Notes: a model not told the origin generated them from the letters alone. 35,547 nt of DNA from Chryseobacterium sp. SC28 (GCF_003932955.1 NZ_QOVY01000014.1:1-35547), one strand, 5' to 3'; numbered from the stretch's first letter, positions 1-8,675 are shown. Translations and numbers: made by a program.

Positions 1-259
1 ATATTTGCAAGGTTTTAAAGCTCTAAGATACAAATTCTTGCAATAAAAAACAAGCTATTTTAAACCCAAAATACTAATAATCAGTAAATTATAGGTAGCT
101 TAAGGAGAGACTAGTTTCGATTTATTCATGCAGCTAAAGATAGGACTTAGAATTGGTAGTAGTACATTTTAAAATCCGTAAATTTGTAAGCATTAAAGAA
201 ATTCATAATAAAAAATATTTTTTGGTTAAGATTGGATTTCTAATCTTTAAATTCTATTT
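1..259. other. Gene-free AT-rich leader region upstream of aroC
   Basis: No coding region of convincing length is visible. The first bases read ATATTTGC, which could be the tail of a Bacteroidota -7 box cut by the window edge. A better -7 candidate, TAAATTTG, lies at 179-186. I see no RNA gene or riboswitch fold that I recognise. Confidence 0.4.
179..186 (+). promoter_or_regulatory. Possible -7 box for the aroC operon
   Basis: TAAATTTG matches the Bacteroidota -7 consensus TAnnTTTG. The nearest upstream TTG is at 153-155, 23 bases away, which is longer than the usual 19 or so, so only half the promoter is convincing. Use of this site would give a leader of about 70 bases before the aroC start. 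Confidence 0.35.
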
Positions 260-1321
260 ATGTTTAATGTTTTAGGAAATTTTTTGACGCTTTCTTCTTT
301 TGGCGAGAGCCACGGAGAAGCTTACGGCGGAGTCATTACCAATTTTCCAGCCGGTTTGCAAATCGATTTTGACCAAATTCAAAAAGCGCTCGACCGTAGA
401 AAACCAGGGCAGTCGGCCATCGTAACGCAACGGAAAGAAGACGACCAAGTCAGATTTCTCTCAGGAATCTTTGATGGAAAATCCACCGGAACGCCCATCG
501 GCTTCATCGTAGAAAATGAAAATCAGCGGTCAAAAGATTATGATCATATTGCGCAGGCATATCGCCCAAGTCACGCCGACTATACCTATGAACAAAAATT
601 TGGAATGCGCGATTACCGCGGCGGCGGCAAATCTTCGGCACGTGAAACATTGAATTGGGTGGTTGCAGGAGCGTTAGCAAAGCAACTTCTTCCGAAGATC
701 AAGATTAATGCGTACGTCTCTTCGGTTGGAGAAATTTTCTGCGAGAAGCCCTATCAGGATCTGGATTTTTCTAAAACCGAAAGCAACATCGTTCGTTGTC
801 CCGATCCGGAAACGGCCGAAAAAATGATTCAAAAAATTAAAGGAATTAAAAAAGAAGGCAATACCATTGGCGGAACGGTCACTTGTGTGATAAAAAATGT
901 ACCGGTGGGTTTGGGCGAACCGATTTTCAACAAACTACACGCAGAATTGGGAAAAGCCATGCTGAATATCAATGCGTGCAAAGGTTTTGAGTACGGAAGC
1001 GGATTTTGCGGAGCCAAAATGACGGGAAGTGAGCATAACGATCTTTTTAATCTGGATGGAACTACGCAAACCAACCTATCCGGGGGCATCCAAGGCGGCA
1101 TCTCCAACGGAATGGACATCTATTTCCGAGTAGCCTTCAAACCAGTTGCCACCATTCTGCGACCTCAAGAAAGCATCAACAAAGAAGGGGAAAAAGTGAT
1201 CGTAGAAGGGAAAGGTAGGCACGATCCGTGCGTGGTTCCAAGAGCGGTTCCGATTGTGGAAAGTCTTGCCGCTTTTGTCTTAGCAGATATGTATTTAATA
1301 AATAAAACGAGAAAAATATAA
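260..1321 (+). CDS. aroC: Chorismate synthase
   Basis: The 353-residue protein is a full-length chorismate synthase, which converts 5-enolpyruvylshikimate-3-phosphate to chorismate, the last shared step of aromatic amino acid and folate precursor synthesis, using reduced FMN. The sequence shows the N-terminal GESHG signature (residues 15-19, with active-site His18), the PSHAD stretch, the long conserved block [16 protein letters not shown] and the C-terminal GRHDPC motif. No part is missing. The ATG at 260 places GESHG at the usual distance from the N-terminus. The stop codon overlaps the ATG of the next gene by one base (TAATG), so the two are probably translationally coupled. The downstream thioredoxin-like genes have no obvious metabolic link to chorismate. 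Confidence 0.97.
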   Translation: MFNVLGNFLTLSSFGESHGEAYGGVITNFPAGLQIDFDQIQKALDRRKPGQSAIVTQRKEDDQVRFLSGIFDGKSTGTPIGFIVENENQRSKDYDHIAQAYRPSHADYTYEQKFGMRDYRGGGKSSARETLNWVVAGALAKQLLPKIKINAYVSSVGEIFCEKPYQDLDFSKTESNIVRCPDPETAEKMIQKIKGIKKEGNTIGGTVTCVIKNVPVGLGEPIFNKLHAELGKAMLNINACKGFEYGSGFCGAKMTGSEHNDLFNLDGTTQTNLSGGIQGGISNGMDIYFRVAFKPVATILRPQESINKEGEKVIVEGKGRHDPCVVPRAVPIVESLAAFVLADMYLINKTRKI

Positions 1322-1887
1322 TGAACATAAAACCATTTTGGGACAACGCAGTTTCCTATACAGAATATCTCCGCGATGCCGGCGAAAGACTGGGGAATCT
1401 GAAAAATACGCAAGAAGCAGAGTTTGCAGAATATTACAAACTGGGAATCCAGAGGATGAACAGAATGTGGGACAAATACATACCAAACGCCACGCAGGTG
1501 GAAGCCTTTGCCAAGAAAAATTTTAATGGAAAAATCCTGATTATTTCCGAAGCTTGGTGCGGAGACGCCAGTCAGGTGATTCCAGTGGTTGTGAAGTTTT
1601 TCGAGCAATTTGAGGTGCGGATTTCTTACCGAGATCAAGAACCAAGTTTGATTGACGATTATTTGACCAATGGCGGAAAATCTATTCCAATTGTGATTTT
1701 CCTTGATGAAGATTTCAATGAAATTGCACACTGGGGACCGCGGCCGAAACACGGAACGGAACTGTTGGAAAAGCATAAAGCAAATCCTGAAGAATTTACA
1801 AAAGATCAATTTTATGTAGAACTCCAAACTTATTACGCCAAGAACCGAGGTTTCGATACGATTGCAGAACTTTTGGAGATACTTTAA
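1321..1887 (+). CDS. Thioredoxin-fold protein with a single active-site cysteine
   Basis: This 188-residue protein resembles the Bacteroidota thioredoxin family with an AWCGDA signature. The motif sits near residues 79-83 with Cys80. The usual second cysteine of CxxC is absent: the position holds Ala in C-G-D-A. A proline in the SIPIVIFLD stretch corresponds to the cis-Pro loop of the fold. No signal peptide is visible, so it is probably cytoplasmic. With one cysteine it cannot run a standard dithiol exchange by itself; a monothiol, peroxidase-like or binding role is possible, but this is inference. It starts on the last base of aroC and ends nine bases before a tlpA-like gene, so all three form one operon. 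Confidence 0.8.
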   Translation: MNIKPFWDNAVSYTEYLRDAGERLGNLKNTQEAEFAEYYKLGIQRMNRMWDKYIPNATQVEAFAKKNFNGKILIISEAWCGDASQVIPVVVKFFEQFEVRISYRDQEPSLIDDYLTNGGKSIPIVIFLDEDFNEIAHWGPRPKHGTELLEKHKANPEEFTKDQFYVELQTYYAKNRGFDTIAELLEIL

Positions 1888-1896
1888 CTTGAGCAG

Positions 1897-2454
1897 ATGG
1901 AATTTCTGAAAAAAAATATTATCTATTTTCTTTTGGTCGCTGTTTTATTGGCTTTTTTGTTGATAAAACCGCTTCGGGATTTCGTTTCAGAACAGATTGC
2001 GATGAGTCCCACCGTTGCAAAAATCAATAGCGAAACGATGCTTTCCCAGGAGGTTTTGGATATCGAACTGAAAGGAATCAACACCGGAAGTACCAATCTG
2101 AAAAATCTCCGCGGCAAGGTTCTTTTTCTTAATTTTTGGGGAACCTGGTGTCCGCCTTGCAGGGCGGAGTGGCCAACGATCCAGAAACTCTACGACTTGA
2201 AAAAGGACAAAGTGCAGTTTGTACTGATTGCGATGCAGGATAAGGAAGAAGACGTGAAAAAATTTTTGAAAGAAAATCATTACACCGTGCCGGTTTATAT
2301 TGCAGAAAGTCCGCTGGATACAAAAATTTTGCCGGCAGTTTTCCCAACCACTTATTTGATCGGCAAAGACGGCCGAATCCTCAAAAAGGAAGACAGCTCG
2401 ATGGACTGGAGCCGGGATTCTGTCTTGGAATTCATTGATAATGTGACGAAATAA
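1897..2454 (+). CDS. TlpA-type membrane-anchored thiol-disulfide oxidoreductase
   Basis: The protein has 185 residues. A hydrophobic segment at about residues 9-25 looks like an uncleaved membrane anchor, putting the rest in the periplasm. A thioredoxin/redoxin domain follows at about residues 50-180, with the active site WCPPC (Cys85 and Cys88) after FLNFWGT, and the cis-Pro motif FPTTYLI near the end. Family members reduce periplasmic disulfides, for example during cytochrome c maturation or in stress defence; the exact client cannot be read from the sequence. It is the last gene of the aroC operon and is followed by a strong hairpin terminator. Confidence 0.88.
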   Translation: MEFLKKNIIYFLLVAVLLAFLLIKPLRDFVSEQIAMSPTVAKINSETMLSQEVLDIELKGINTGSTNLKNLRGKVLFLNFWGTWCPPCRAEWPTIQKLYDLKKDKVQFVLIAMQDKEEDVKKFLKENHYTVPVYIAESPLDTKILPAVFPTTYLIGKDGRILKKEDSSMDWSRDSVLEFIDNVTK

Positions 2455-2478
2455 TCAGATTCGGAATGATAAAAGAAA

Positions 2479-2508
2479 ACGGCGCAAAATTTTTGAGTTT
2501 TGCGCCGT
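2479..2508. terminator. Bidirectional terminator between tlpA-like gene and yajC
   Basis: An 11-base perfect stem, ACGGCGCAAAA with TTTTGCGCCGT, encloses an 8-base loop. It is flanked by an A-rich run on the left and a short T run on the right. It sits between two converging genes, so it can stop transcription in both directions. Confidence 0.9.
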
Positions 2509-2529
2509 CTTTATGGTTGGAAAAAACAC

Positions 2530-2862
2530 TTATTTCTTAGTTTCTCCAAAGGTTTCCGGGAATCGGGCTGCGGTGAAATCCCTAGATATCGCCGCTTTCT
2601 CAAACTTCAGTTTCCCGCTGAGTGTTTCCAAAATCACACCGTCATCGTTGATTGAAAAAATGGTGCCGTGCATCCCGGACGTGGTGACCACTTTTGCACC
2701 CGGCTTTAAGGATTCTTGAAAATTCTTTTCCTGTTTTTGTTTTTTCATCTGCGGACGGATCATCAGAAAGTAAAACCCGACAACCATCAAACCGATCATT
2801 ATCAAGGTGGGTGTCATCGACTGTTGCGCTGGCGCTGCTGCCTGTAAAAATATTGTAAGCAT
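2530..2862 (-). CDS. yajC: Preprotein translocase subunit YajC
   Basis: The 110-residue protein matches YajC, the small accessory subunit that associates with SecDF in the Sec membrane translocase. It has one transmembrane segment at about residues 18-38 (IMIGLMVVGFYFLMIRP) followed by a charged KKQKQEK stretch and the conserved cytoplasmic domain with the phrase LKPGAKVVTTSGMHGTI. The length is normal for the family. It lies seven bases downstream of the DUF1573 lipoprotein gene and is the last gene of the nusB-DUF1573-yajC group. Confidence 0.95.
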   Translation of the reverse strand: MLTIFLQAAAPAQQSMTPTLIMIGLMVVGFYFLMIRPQMKKQKQEKNFQESLKPGAKVVTTSGMHGTIFSINDDGVILETLSGKLKFEKAAISRDFTAARFPETFGETKK

Positions 2863-2869
2863 AATAAAA

Positions 2870-3370
2870 TTATTTAGTAATGTTTGCGGAGAATGTTAGT
2901 CGCACGGGTGCTTTTTCTACGTTTAAGAAAACGTCTGCTGCCTTGTTTACAGCGCCTTCAAAGTTGGTAGAATCAAAATGCAGGGTGATTTTTCCTTTTT
3001 TTCCCGGCAAGATGGGTTCTTTCGTGTAATCGGGAACGGTGCATCCACATCCAGGTTTTACGCTGGAGATTACCAGTGGGTTGGCTCCCGTGTTAGTCAC
3101 CTCGAAAACGTGTTCTACTTTTTCGCCTTGTTTGATGTCCCCAAAGTTGTGATCGGTCTCGCTGAAAGCGACTGTCGTCAAAGGTTTGCTTTTCGCTTCT
3201 GTCAGCATTTCAGAGTCTTCTCCCTCTTCCGGCGCGGCAATTGCTTGGGCAACCGAACTGGATTGTGCGGAATCTAAGCCCGAATCTTGGTTTACGGTTT
3301 TTTCTTCTTTTTTGCAAGAAAAAGTGAGCGTGCAAAGTGCTGCGATGGCTATAATTCTAATGGATTTCAT
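2870..3370 (-). CDS. DUF1573 domain lipoprotein
   Basis: The 166-residue product begins with a lipoprotein signal peptide whose lipobox ends in LTFSC, giving a lipidated Cys19. A low-complexity linker rich in Ser, Glu and Ala runs to about residue 65. The C-terminal 100 residues form the DUF1573 domain, an immunoglobulin-like fold, with the signature DHNFGDIKQGEKVEHVFEVTNTG and the GCGCT motif. Proteins with this domain are common in Bacteroidota envelopes; their biochemical role is unknown. The gene lies 60 bases after nusB and seven bases before yajC on the same strand, a grouping often seen in flavobacteria. Confidence 0.88.
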   Translation of the reverse strand: MKSIRIIAIAALCTLTFSCKKEEKTVNQDSGLDSAQSSSVAQAIAAPEEGEDSEMLTEAKSKPLTTVAFSETDHNFGDIKQGEKVEHVFEVTNTGANPLVISSVKPGCGCTVPDYTKEPILPGKKGKITLHFDSTNFEGAVNKAADVFLNVEKAPVRLTFSANITK

Positions 3371-3430
3371 TGGTAATATTAATTTTGAATGTCAACTTTT
3401 TATTAAATCTCGAGTTCGTAGAAATTGGAA

Positions 3431-4336
3431 TCAAACGCGCTTGGTATCCTTGGAATATTTGTCCAAAACGCCGTTGATAAAGATATTGGATTTTTCGGTG
3501 CCATAGACTTTTGAAATATCGATATATTCATTAATGATAATTCTGGAAGCCGTCAATGGGAAGTTGTCAAGTTCTGAAATGGCTGCGATAAGTACAATTC
3601 TGTCCAGCAAAGAAATCCTGTCCAGTTCCCAGTTTACGAGCCTTTCCTGCAGTTTTTTCTCCGATTCTTCCCAGTTATTGAGCGATGATCTCAGAAGTTT
3701 TCGCGCAAATTCTTCGTCTTCTTTATCTTTCAGCATTTTGATCAAGGTGTGCGAGGTTTCATTTTCCTTCATAAAACCAATCGTTTTCTGGACCATCGAG
3801 TTGGAAATGTGCAGATCATCGGCCCACGACATTTCTTTTTCTTCGAATCGGTCGTGCAGATCGCTATTTTCTGCCACATATCTTAGAAAAAGTTTCCCGA
3901 CGAATTTCTGGTCGTCATCGAACGATATTTGGTCGTCTTTCATATAATCCTGATAGCGTTTTCCTGCTTTGATGCGTTGGAAAGTCTTTACCAGAATAGG
4001 ATCGTTGGAATCCCAAACAAGTTCCGAATGTTTGCTGGAGAAGTTTTTTCGCTCTTCGTTGTCTTCCAACTGGATCAAGATTTGGTTTCGCACCAGTTTT
4101 TGATTTGGATTTTCGGTCTCCGCAGTTTTGATGTATTTGTGTTTGCCGATTTCTATCTGTTCCTCTGCCAAATTTTTGATACCCACCAAAAAGTTGAGCG
4201 TGTAGATGTAAAGGTGATAGATTTTGTTGATTTCCGAGAACATATTCTGCTCCACAGCTTCCAACTTGATTGGGTTTTGATAATAAGCATACAGCGATTC
4301 TACAACTTTTTCGCGGATTTGTCTTCTTCCCAGCAT
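3431..4336 (-). CDS. nusB: Transcription antitermination factor NusB, long form
   Basis: NusB binds boxA RNA with ribosomal protein S10 and helps RNA polymerase read through terminators, mainly in rRNA operons. The start MLGRRQIREKVVESLYAYYQNP is the NusB N-terminal helix, and the conserved C-terminal part (about residues 225-300: LLDRIVLIAAISELDNFP then INEYIDISKVYGTEKSNIFINGVLD) is clear. At 301 residues it is about twice the Escherichia coli protein (139). The extra length is a middle insertion of roughly 150 residues, a usual form in Bacteroidota. The ATG lies 23 bases beyond a good -7 box, so it should have a very short leader. It probably heads the nusB-DUF1573-yajC operon. Confidence 0.93.
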   Translation of the reverse strand: MLGRRQIREKVVESLYAYYQNPIKLEAVEQNMFSEINKIYHLYIYTLNFLVGIKNLAEEQIEIGKHKYIKTAETENPNQKLVRNQILIQLEDNEERKNFSSKHSELVWDSNDPILVKTFQRIKAGKRYQDYMKDDQISFDDDQKFVGKLFLRYVAENSDLHDRFEEKEMSWADDLHISNSMVQKTIGFMKENETSHTLIKMLKDKEDEEFARKLLRSSLNNWEESEKKLQERLVNWELDRISLLDRIVLIAAISELDNFPLTASRIIINEYIDISKVYGTEKSNIFINGVLDKYSKDTKRV

Positions 4337-4358
4337 TTTTCAAAGATCTTTTATGGCG

Positions 4359-4366
4359 CAAAGATA
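4359..4366 (-). promoter_or_regulatory. Probable -7 box of nusB
   Basis: On the minus strand the sequence reads TATCTTTGCGCC, a perfect TAnnTTTG with the common trailing GC. It lies in the 63-base gap before nusB. No good TTTG was found at the expected -33 distance. Confidence 0.6.
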
Positions 4367-4399
4367 AGTAAAATGTTGTTAAAATAAACCGGCGGTCAA

Positions 4400-5098
4400 T
4401 CAATTATAATATTGTTCCACTTTCTCAGATTCGATTTCCTCCAGCTGGCTTAGGTTTCTCGAAAGGCGCTTCAGCAAGATGCCATACGCCAATTTGTAGT
4501 ATAATAGAATGAGAATGATGCAAATGGTGAGGCTGAGTGCCATCGCCATCAGCAATGCCCAAATCGTGGGATTATCTACGTCAATATTTTGCTGCCTTAC
4601 CGTGAAAATGAGAAAACTCGTAAAACTGACAATAAAAAGAATTAACAGAACGACACTGCTGAAAATAAACAAATTGACGGTCTTTTTAAACTGAATAATA
4701 TGCGTAATGAATTTTTTAAGGTCAGATTCTACATTGATTTTTTTGTAATTCCTATAAAAGATTGCCACGAAAATGCCCGAGATTACCAAACTGAAAACCT
4801 TCATCCAATCGTAAATCCGATCCAGCGACAATTCGATCTCGTTTTGATTTTTGATTTGCAATCTATTGAGAATTCCGGTAAAATCGGTCTGAGAATCTGT
4901 AAAAAATAATGCCGAGAAATTGATCAAACCAAAAATTACAAATTCTGCAATACTGATCCAGAGGATATACTTCACGTAGTTCCTGGACTTCTTATTGAGC
5001 ATAGACTCGATCTCGTTCTGCTCGTACGCAGAGGCAATCTCTTGTTCCTGCCAAGCTTTTTTTAGAGAATCGATGTCAAAATCTTTTGAGTTAGGCAT
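4400..5098 (-). CDS. Multi-pass membrane protein paired with the sigma factor
   Basis: The 232-residue product has a short soluble N-terminus containing DIDSLKKAWQEQE (about residues 8-20), then four predicted membrane helices at about residues 42-66, 97-115, 136-165 and 178-202, and a charged C-terminus. It starts eight bases inside the end of the sigma factor gene, which strongly suggests co-translation. In Bacteroidota, membrane proteins with an N-terminal LKxxWQ-like motif are often encoded right after ECF sigma factors, so an anti-sigma or regulator role is plausible. No known anti-sigma domain is recognisable, so this role is inferred from position only. Confidence 0.65.
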   Translation of the reverse strand: MPNSKDFDIDSLKKAWQEQEIASAYEQNEIESMLNKKSRNYVKYILWISIAEFVIFGLINFSALFFTDSQTDFTGILNRLQIKNQNEIELSLDRIYDWMKVFSLVISGIFVAIFYRNYKKINVESDLKKFITHIIQFKKTVNLFIFSSVVLLILFIVSFTSFLIFTVRQQNIDVDNPTIWALLMAMALSLTICIILILLYYKLAYGILLKRLSRNLSQLEEIESEKVEQYYN

Positions 5099-5585
5099 GC
5101 TTTATCATTAATTCTTTTAGTACTTTTTTTAGTCGGTTCATTTTTACGCGCGCGTTCACTTCCGTGATACCCAAAGTTGTGGCAATTTCCCGGTATGGTT
5201 CCCCGTCTAAGTACATCATCACGATGGCTCTTTCCACTTCTGGCAAAAGCTTGATGACCTTGTACAATAAAGAAATCTGCTGCTGTTTTTCGCCGCTGTC
5301 TTCGAGATAATCCTCGCTGTGGAAGTCCTGCAATTCGTCGGTCTGCGGCATTCTTGTTTTCTTTCGGAACAAGGTGATGGCGGTGTTCAGGGCAACCCGG
5401 TACATCCACGTGGAAATTTTTGAATGGCCTTGGAATGAGTCGTAGGATTTCCAAAGTTGTAACACGATTTCCTGAAAAAGATCTTCCTGATCTTCCAAAG
5501 AATGGGTGTAAAGACGCGAGACCTTGATGATAAGTCCTTGATTGTCTTTGATTAACTTAGAAAATTCTCTTTGTTTGTCTTCCAT
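5091..5585 (-). CDS. ECF-type RNA polymerase sigma factor
   Basis: With the start chosen here (MEDKQREFSKLIKDNQG) the protein has 164 residues. Region 2 is visible as SLEDQEDLFQEIVLQLWKSYDSF and the STWMYRVALNTAI stretch; region 4 as LLPEVERAIVMMYLDGEPYREIATTLGITEVNARVKMNRLKK, a DNA-binding helix-turn-helix. No region 3 or extra C-terminal domain is present, as in ECF sigma factors. The frame stays open upstream to 5648, but a complete promoter lies inside that extension, so the inner ATG is preferred. The stop overlaps the next gene, a likely membrane regulator. The genes it controls cannot be deduced here. Confidence 0.9.
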   Translation of the reverse strand: MEDKQREFSKLIKDNQGLIIKVSRLYTHSLEDQEDLFQEIVLQLWKSYDSFQGHSKISTWMYRVALNTAITLFRKKTRMPQTDELQDFHSEDYLEDSGEKQQQISLLYKVIKLLPEVERAIVMMYLDGEPYREIATTLGITEVNARVKMNRLKKVLKELMIKHA

Positions 5586-5594
5586 TTCCAAAAA

Positions 5595-5625
5595 CGAAGA
5601 TAGGATTTTATTAATTTGAAACAAA
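5595..5625 (-). promoter_or_regulatory. Promoter of the sigma factor gene, -33/-7 pair
   Basis: On the minus strand there is TTTG at 5622-5625, exactly 19 bases of spacer, then TATCTTCG at 5595-5602, fitting the Bacteroidota TTTG-N19-TAnnTTTG pattern with one T to C change. The start codon is at 5585, so transcription would begin only a few bases before the ATG. Confidence 0.7.
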
Positions 5626-5712
5626 GACTTTTTACGCCAACCAAACAAGCCGCATTGTGGAATATGCAGTTGATTTCTTCATTGCGTTTGATTGTCAAAG
5701 AAATTTGCAAGG

Positions 5713-6771
5713 TTAATAGCCAAACTTGCTTTTCAGCCCTAAAAATCTCTTCTCAAGCAAATAGTAACTCAGCACAGAAACGAGATACGCAAGCCCGATG
5801 CACAGAACAAAATGAAGCGCCAGATTTGGTACTTTCAAGTATTTTGAGACAAGCAAAAAGCAAATGGGATGATAAACGTACAACCCGAAACTGATCTTCC
5901 CGGTGAATCTCATTAGATTATTACTGAGAATTTTTTTAAGGAAATGTTTCGTGCTTAAGGTCATCGCAATGGCAATAAAACTGCCGTAAAATAATCCTAA
6001 AATCAAATATCGCATCATACTATCCAATAGAGAATAGCTGCCGTTTTTCAAAGAAATATAGAGCAAGGGAAAAAGCAGAATTATAAAAGCTGAAGCAAAA
6101 TATTTTAGATTGTTTCTGGTGAGTTTGTGCTCGCGCTCCAGCACGGCCAAGCAAGCGCCAATAGCCAATTCGTCGAACCGCGCCAAACTGAATTGCGATT
6201 CTTCAAAATGAAAATAAATCAGCAGAAATCGCGTACCAAGGGAAAGGAAACAAAGGGCAACAATCGCCCATTTTATATTTTTTAAAGAGCAAAAATAGAT
6301 GATTAAAGGCCAGAACAAATAGAAATGCTCTTCCACTGCCAAAGACCAATAATGACTCGGCCCGATGTTGTGCCAACCAAAAGTCATCGCAACATTCTGC
6401 AGGAAAGTCCAATACCAAATTTGATCCGAAAAACCCACGAATGATCGGCCCGGAAGCAGTGGCAGAATAAAATAATAGACAATGAGGAAAAAATAATAGA
6501 GTGGAAAAATTCTTAAGATTCGCCGTGCATAAAACGATTTGAAATAGCCTTCCCTTTGCTTGGTATCAATTAAAATCCTGGTGATGAGAAAACCTGATAA
6601 AACAAAGAATAACGATACGCCAGTCTTGCCAAACAGAGAGATCTTTTTTACGAAAAGCAAGACGGCATCGGACGTATTAAGATCCTGAAAAAAATGATAA
6701 AGCATCACCATAATGACGGCAATTGCTCGCACGCCATCCAACTCTAAGTAATGTTTTAACTTCAAATTCAT
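5713..6771 (-). CDS. Acyltransferase 3 family membrane protein (OafA-like)
   Basis: This 352-residue protein belongs to the acyltransferase 3 family, which moves acetyl or other acyl groups onto surface sugars, lipopolysaccharide or secreted molecules. The family hallmarks are present: LELDGVRAIAVIMVMLYHF near the N-terminus (Arg15 and His26), then FFVLSGFLITRIL, RILRIFPLYYF, and WSLAVEEHFYLFWPLII. About ten hydrophobic membrane segments cover the protein, and it lacks the C-terminal SGNH domain found in some relatives. An AAAGGAA stretch about ten bases upstream of the ATG may serve as a ribosome site. No glycan gene cluster adjoins it, so the acceptor cannot be guessed. It lies 79 bases downstream of aspS on the same strand. 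Confidence 0.88.
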   Translation of the reverse strand: MNLKLKHYLELDGVRAIAVIMVMLYHFFQDLNTSDAVLLFVKKISLFGKTGVSLFFVLSGFLITRILIDTKQREGYFKSFYARRILRIFPLYYFFLIVYYFILPLLPGRSFVGFSDQIWYWTFLQNVAMTFGWHNIGPSHYWSLAVEEHFYLFWPLIIYFCSLKNIKWAIVALCFLSLGTRFLLIYFHFEESQFSLARFDELAIGACLAVLEREHKLTRNNLKYFASAFIILLFPLLYISLKNGSYSLLDSMMRYLILGLFYGSFIAIAMTLSTKHFLKKILSNNLMRFTGKISFGLYVYHPICFLLVSKYLKVPNLALHFVLCIGLAYLVSVLSYYLLEKRFLGLKSKFGY

Positions 6772-6850
6772 TCAAACGGTTCCTTTTTGATCTTCCGATT
6801 GGGAAATCATTTGAGATTCAAAATTAAAAATAAGTTTTCCCGCTTCTAAT

Positions 6851-8605
6851 TTATGATTTTAAATCCAATTTGAGTTCGAGTTCTGCAAGCTGATCGGGAT
6901 GGATGGGCGCCGGAGCATCGATCATCACGTCTCGCCCGGAATTATTTTTCGGAAATGCGATGTAGTCTCGGATCACCTCATTGCCGTCCAAGATGGCGAC
7001 CAAGCGGTCAAAGCCGAAAGCCAATCCGCCGTGTGGTGGCGCACCAAATTTGAAGGCGTTCATCAGAAATCCAAACTGCGCCTCTGCTTCTTCTTTCGAA
7101 AATCCTAATAAATCAAACATTTTCGATTGCAAATCCCTATTGAAAATTCTGATAGATCCACCACCAATTTCATTTCCGTTCAGCACCAAATCGTAGGCAT
7201 TAGCTCTTGCTTTTCCCGGATCCGACTCCAAAAGTGCGAAATCTTCGGTTTTCGGAGAGGTGAATGGGTGGTGCATCGCGTGGTATCTTCCGGATTCCTC
7301 ATCAAATTCCAACAAAGGGAAATCTACCACCCAAAGTGGCGCAAATTCATTTCCTTTTCTAAGTCCCAGGCGATTGCCAAGTTCCATCCTGAGTGCAGAA
7401 AGTTGTGGCCTCACTTTGTCTGCTTTGCCGGACATGATGAAAATCAGGTCGCCGGCTTTTGACCCAAATTCCTCAATAATTTTCTTTAAGTCTTCTTCAG
7501 AATAGAATTTGTTGACCGACGAAGTTACAACGCCATCGTTTTGGAATTTGATCCAAATCAAACCTGCTGCACCGATTTGCGGGCGCTTCACCCAATCTGC
7601 CAATTCGTCAATTTGTTTTCTGGTGTAATCTGCAATGCCTTCCACATTGATCCCAACCACCAATTCGGCGTCGTCGAATATTTTGAAATTTTTGCCTTTC
7701 GTTAATTCATTAAGCTCGTGAAATTCCATTCCGAAGCGGATGTCCGGTTTGTCGTTGCCATATTTCTGCATGGCTTCTGCAAAAGTCAATCGTGGAAAAT
7801 CCGGGAAATCTTTTCCGGTGATGTCTTTTAAAAGAACTTTCGTCATTCCTTCGAAAACATTCATAATATCTTCCTGCTCTACGAAGGCCATTTCGCAATC
7901 GATTTGGGTGAATTCCGGCTGCCGATCCGCTCTCAAATCCTCATCACGAAAACATTTCACGATTTGGAAATATCTGTCCATTCCGCCAACCATCAATAAT
8001 TGCTTGAAAGTTTGTGGCGATTGCGGCAATGCATAAAATTGTCCCGGATTCATCCTGCTTGGCACCACGAAATCTCTCGCACCTTCAGGCGTAGATTTGA
8101 TCAGAACCGGCGTTTCCACTTCTATGAAACCTTGTTCGGAAAGGTAATTTCTGACTTTCTGCGCCATTTTGTGACGGAAGATCAATTTATCTTTCACGGG
8201 ATTTCTTCGGATATCCAAGTATCTGTATTTCATTCTCAGTTCCTCGCCGCCGTCGGTTTCATCCTCTATGGTGAAAGGTGGAAGTTGACTTTCATTCAAA
8301 ATGGTGAGTTTTTCAACCAAAATTTCGATGTCGCCGGTGGGGATTTTTGGATTTTTGGATGTTCTTTCGATTACCGTTCCTTCCATTTTGATCACGAACT
8401 CACGGCCTAATTTCTTAGCGGTTTCCAACAGTTCTTTGGAAGTTCTTTCTTCGTCTAAAACCAACTGCGTGATGCCGTAGCGATCTCGCAAATCAATCCA
8501 AATCATAAAACCTTTGTTGCGGATGGTTTGTACCCAGCCGGAAAGTGTTACTTTTTCATTCAGATTTTTCAGCGTCAATTCGCCGTTGGTGTGTGTGCGG
8601 AACAT
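6851..8605 (-). CDS. aspS: Aspartate--tRNA ligase
   Basis: The 584-residue protein is a bacterial-type class II aspartyl-tRNA synthetase that charges tRNA-Asp with aspartate. In order there are an N-terminal OB-fold anticodon-binding domain (about residues 1-105, [26 protein letters not shown]), the class II core (motif 1 around [19 protein letters not shown], motif 2 around [24 protein letters not shown]), the bacterial GAD-type insertion (about residues 280-410), and motif 3 ([13 protein letters not shown]) near the C-terminus. [11 protein letters not shown] and GGSIRIFN are also typical. Length and motifs are complete. A -7 box lies 63 bases upstream and a tandem 14-mer sits in the leader between them. 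Confidence 0.97.
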   Translation of the reverse strand: MFRTHTNGELTLKNLNEKVTLSGWVQTIRNKGFMIWIDLRDRYGITQLVLDEERTSKELLETAKKLGREFVIKMEGTVIERTSKNPKIPTGDIEILVEKLTILNESQLPPFTIEDETDGGEELRMKYRYLDIRRNPVKDKLIFRHKMAQKVRNYLSEQGFIEVETPVLIKSTPEGARDFVVPSRMNPGQFYALPQSPQTFKQLLMVGGMDRYFQIVKCFRDEDLRADRQPEFTQIDCEMAFVEQEDIMNVFEGMTKVLLKDITGKDFPDFPRLTFAEAMQKYGNDKPDIRFGMEFHELNELTKGKNFKIFDDAELVVGINVEGIADYTRKQIDELADWVKRPQIGAAGLIWIKFQNDGVVTSSVNKFYSEEDLKKIIEEFGSKAGDLIFIMSGKADKVRPQLSALRMELGNRLGLRKGNEFAPLWVVDFPLLEFDEESGRYHAMHHPFTSPKTEDFALLESDPGKARANAYDLVLNGNEIGGGSIRIFNRDLQSKMFDLLGFSKEEAEAQFGFLMNAFKFGAPPHGGLAFGFDRLVAILDGNEVIRDYIAFPKNNSGRDVMIDAPAPIHPDQLAELELKLDLKS

Positions 8606-8616
8606 TATTTCAGAGG

Positions 8617-8644
8617 TTAGATGTTAGACTTTAGATCTTAGACT
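8617..8644. repeat. Tandem 14-base repeat in the aspS leader
   Basis: TTAGATGTTAGACT is followed directly by TTAGATCTTAGACT, differing at one base. The pair lies between the putative aspS transcription start and its ATG. Confidence 0.85.
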
Positions 8645-8667
8645 ATTTGTGGTCCAATTTCTGTGCG

Positions 8668-8675
8668 CAAAGATA
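8668..8675 (-). promoter_or_regulatory. Probable -7 box of aspS
   Basis: The minus strand reads TATCTTTGCGCA, a perfect TAnnTTTG followed by GCGC, closely matching the nusB box. No clear -33 TTTG was found at 19-21 bases. The leader would be about 55 bases and contains the tandem 14-mer. Confidence 0.55.

Noticed and set aside
1165-1827. A 220-codon open frame on the minus strand across the end of aroC and the first thioredoxin gene
   Set aside because: It lies antisense to two well-supported genes, has no domain and its composition is that of a reverse-strand shadow.
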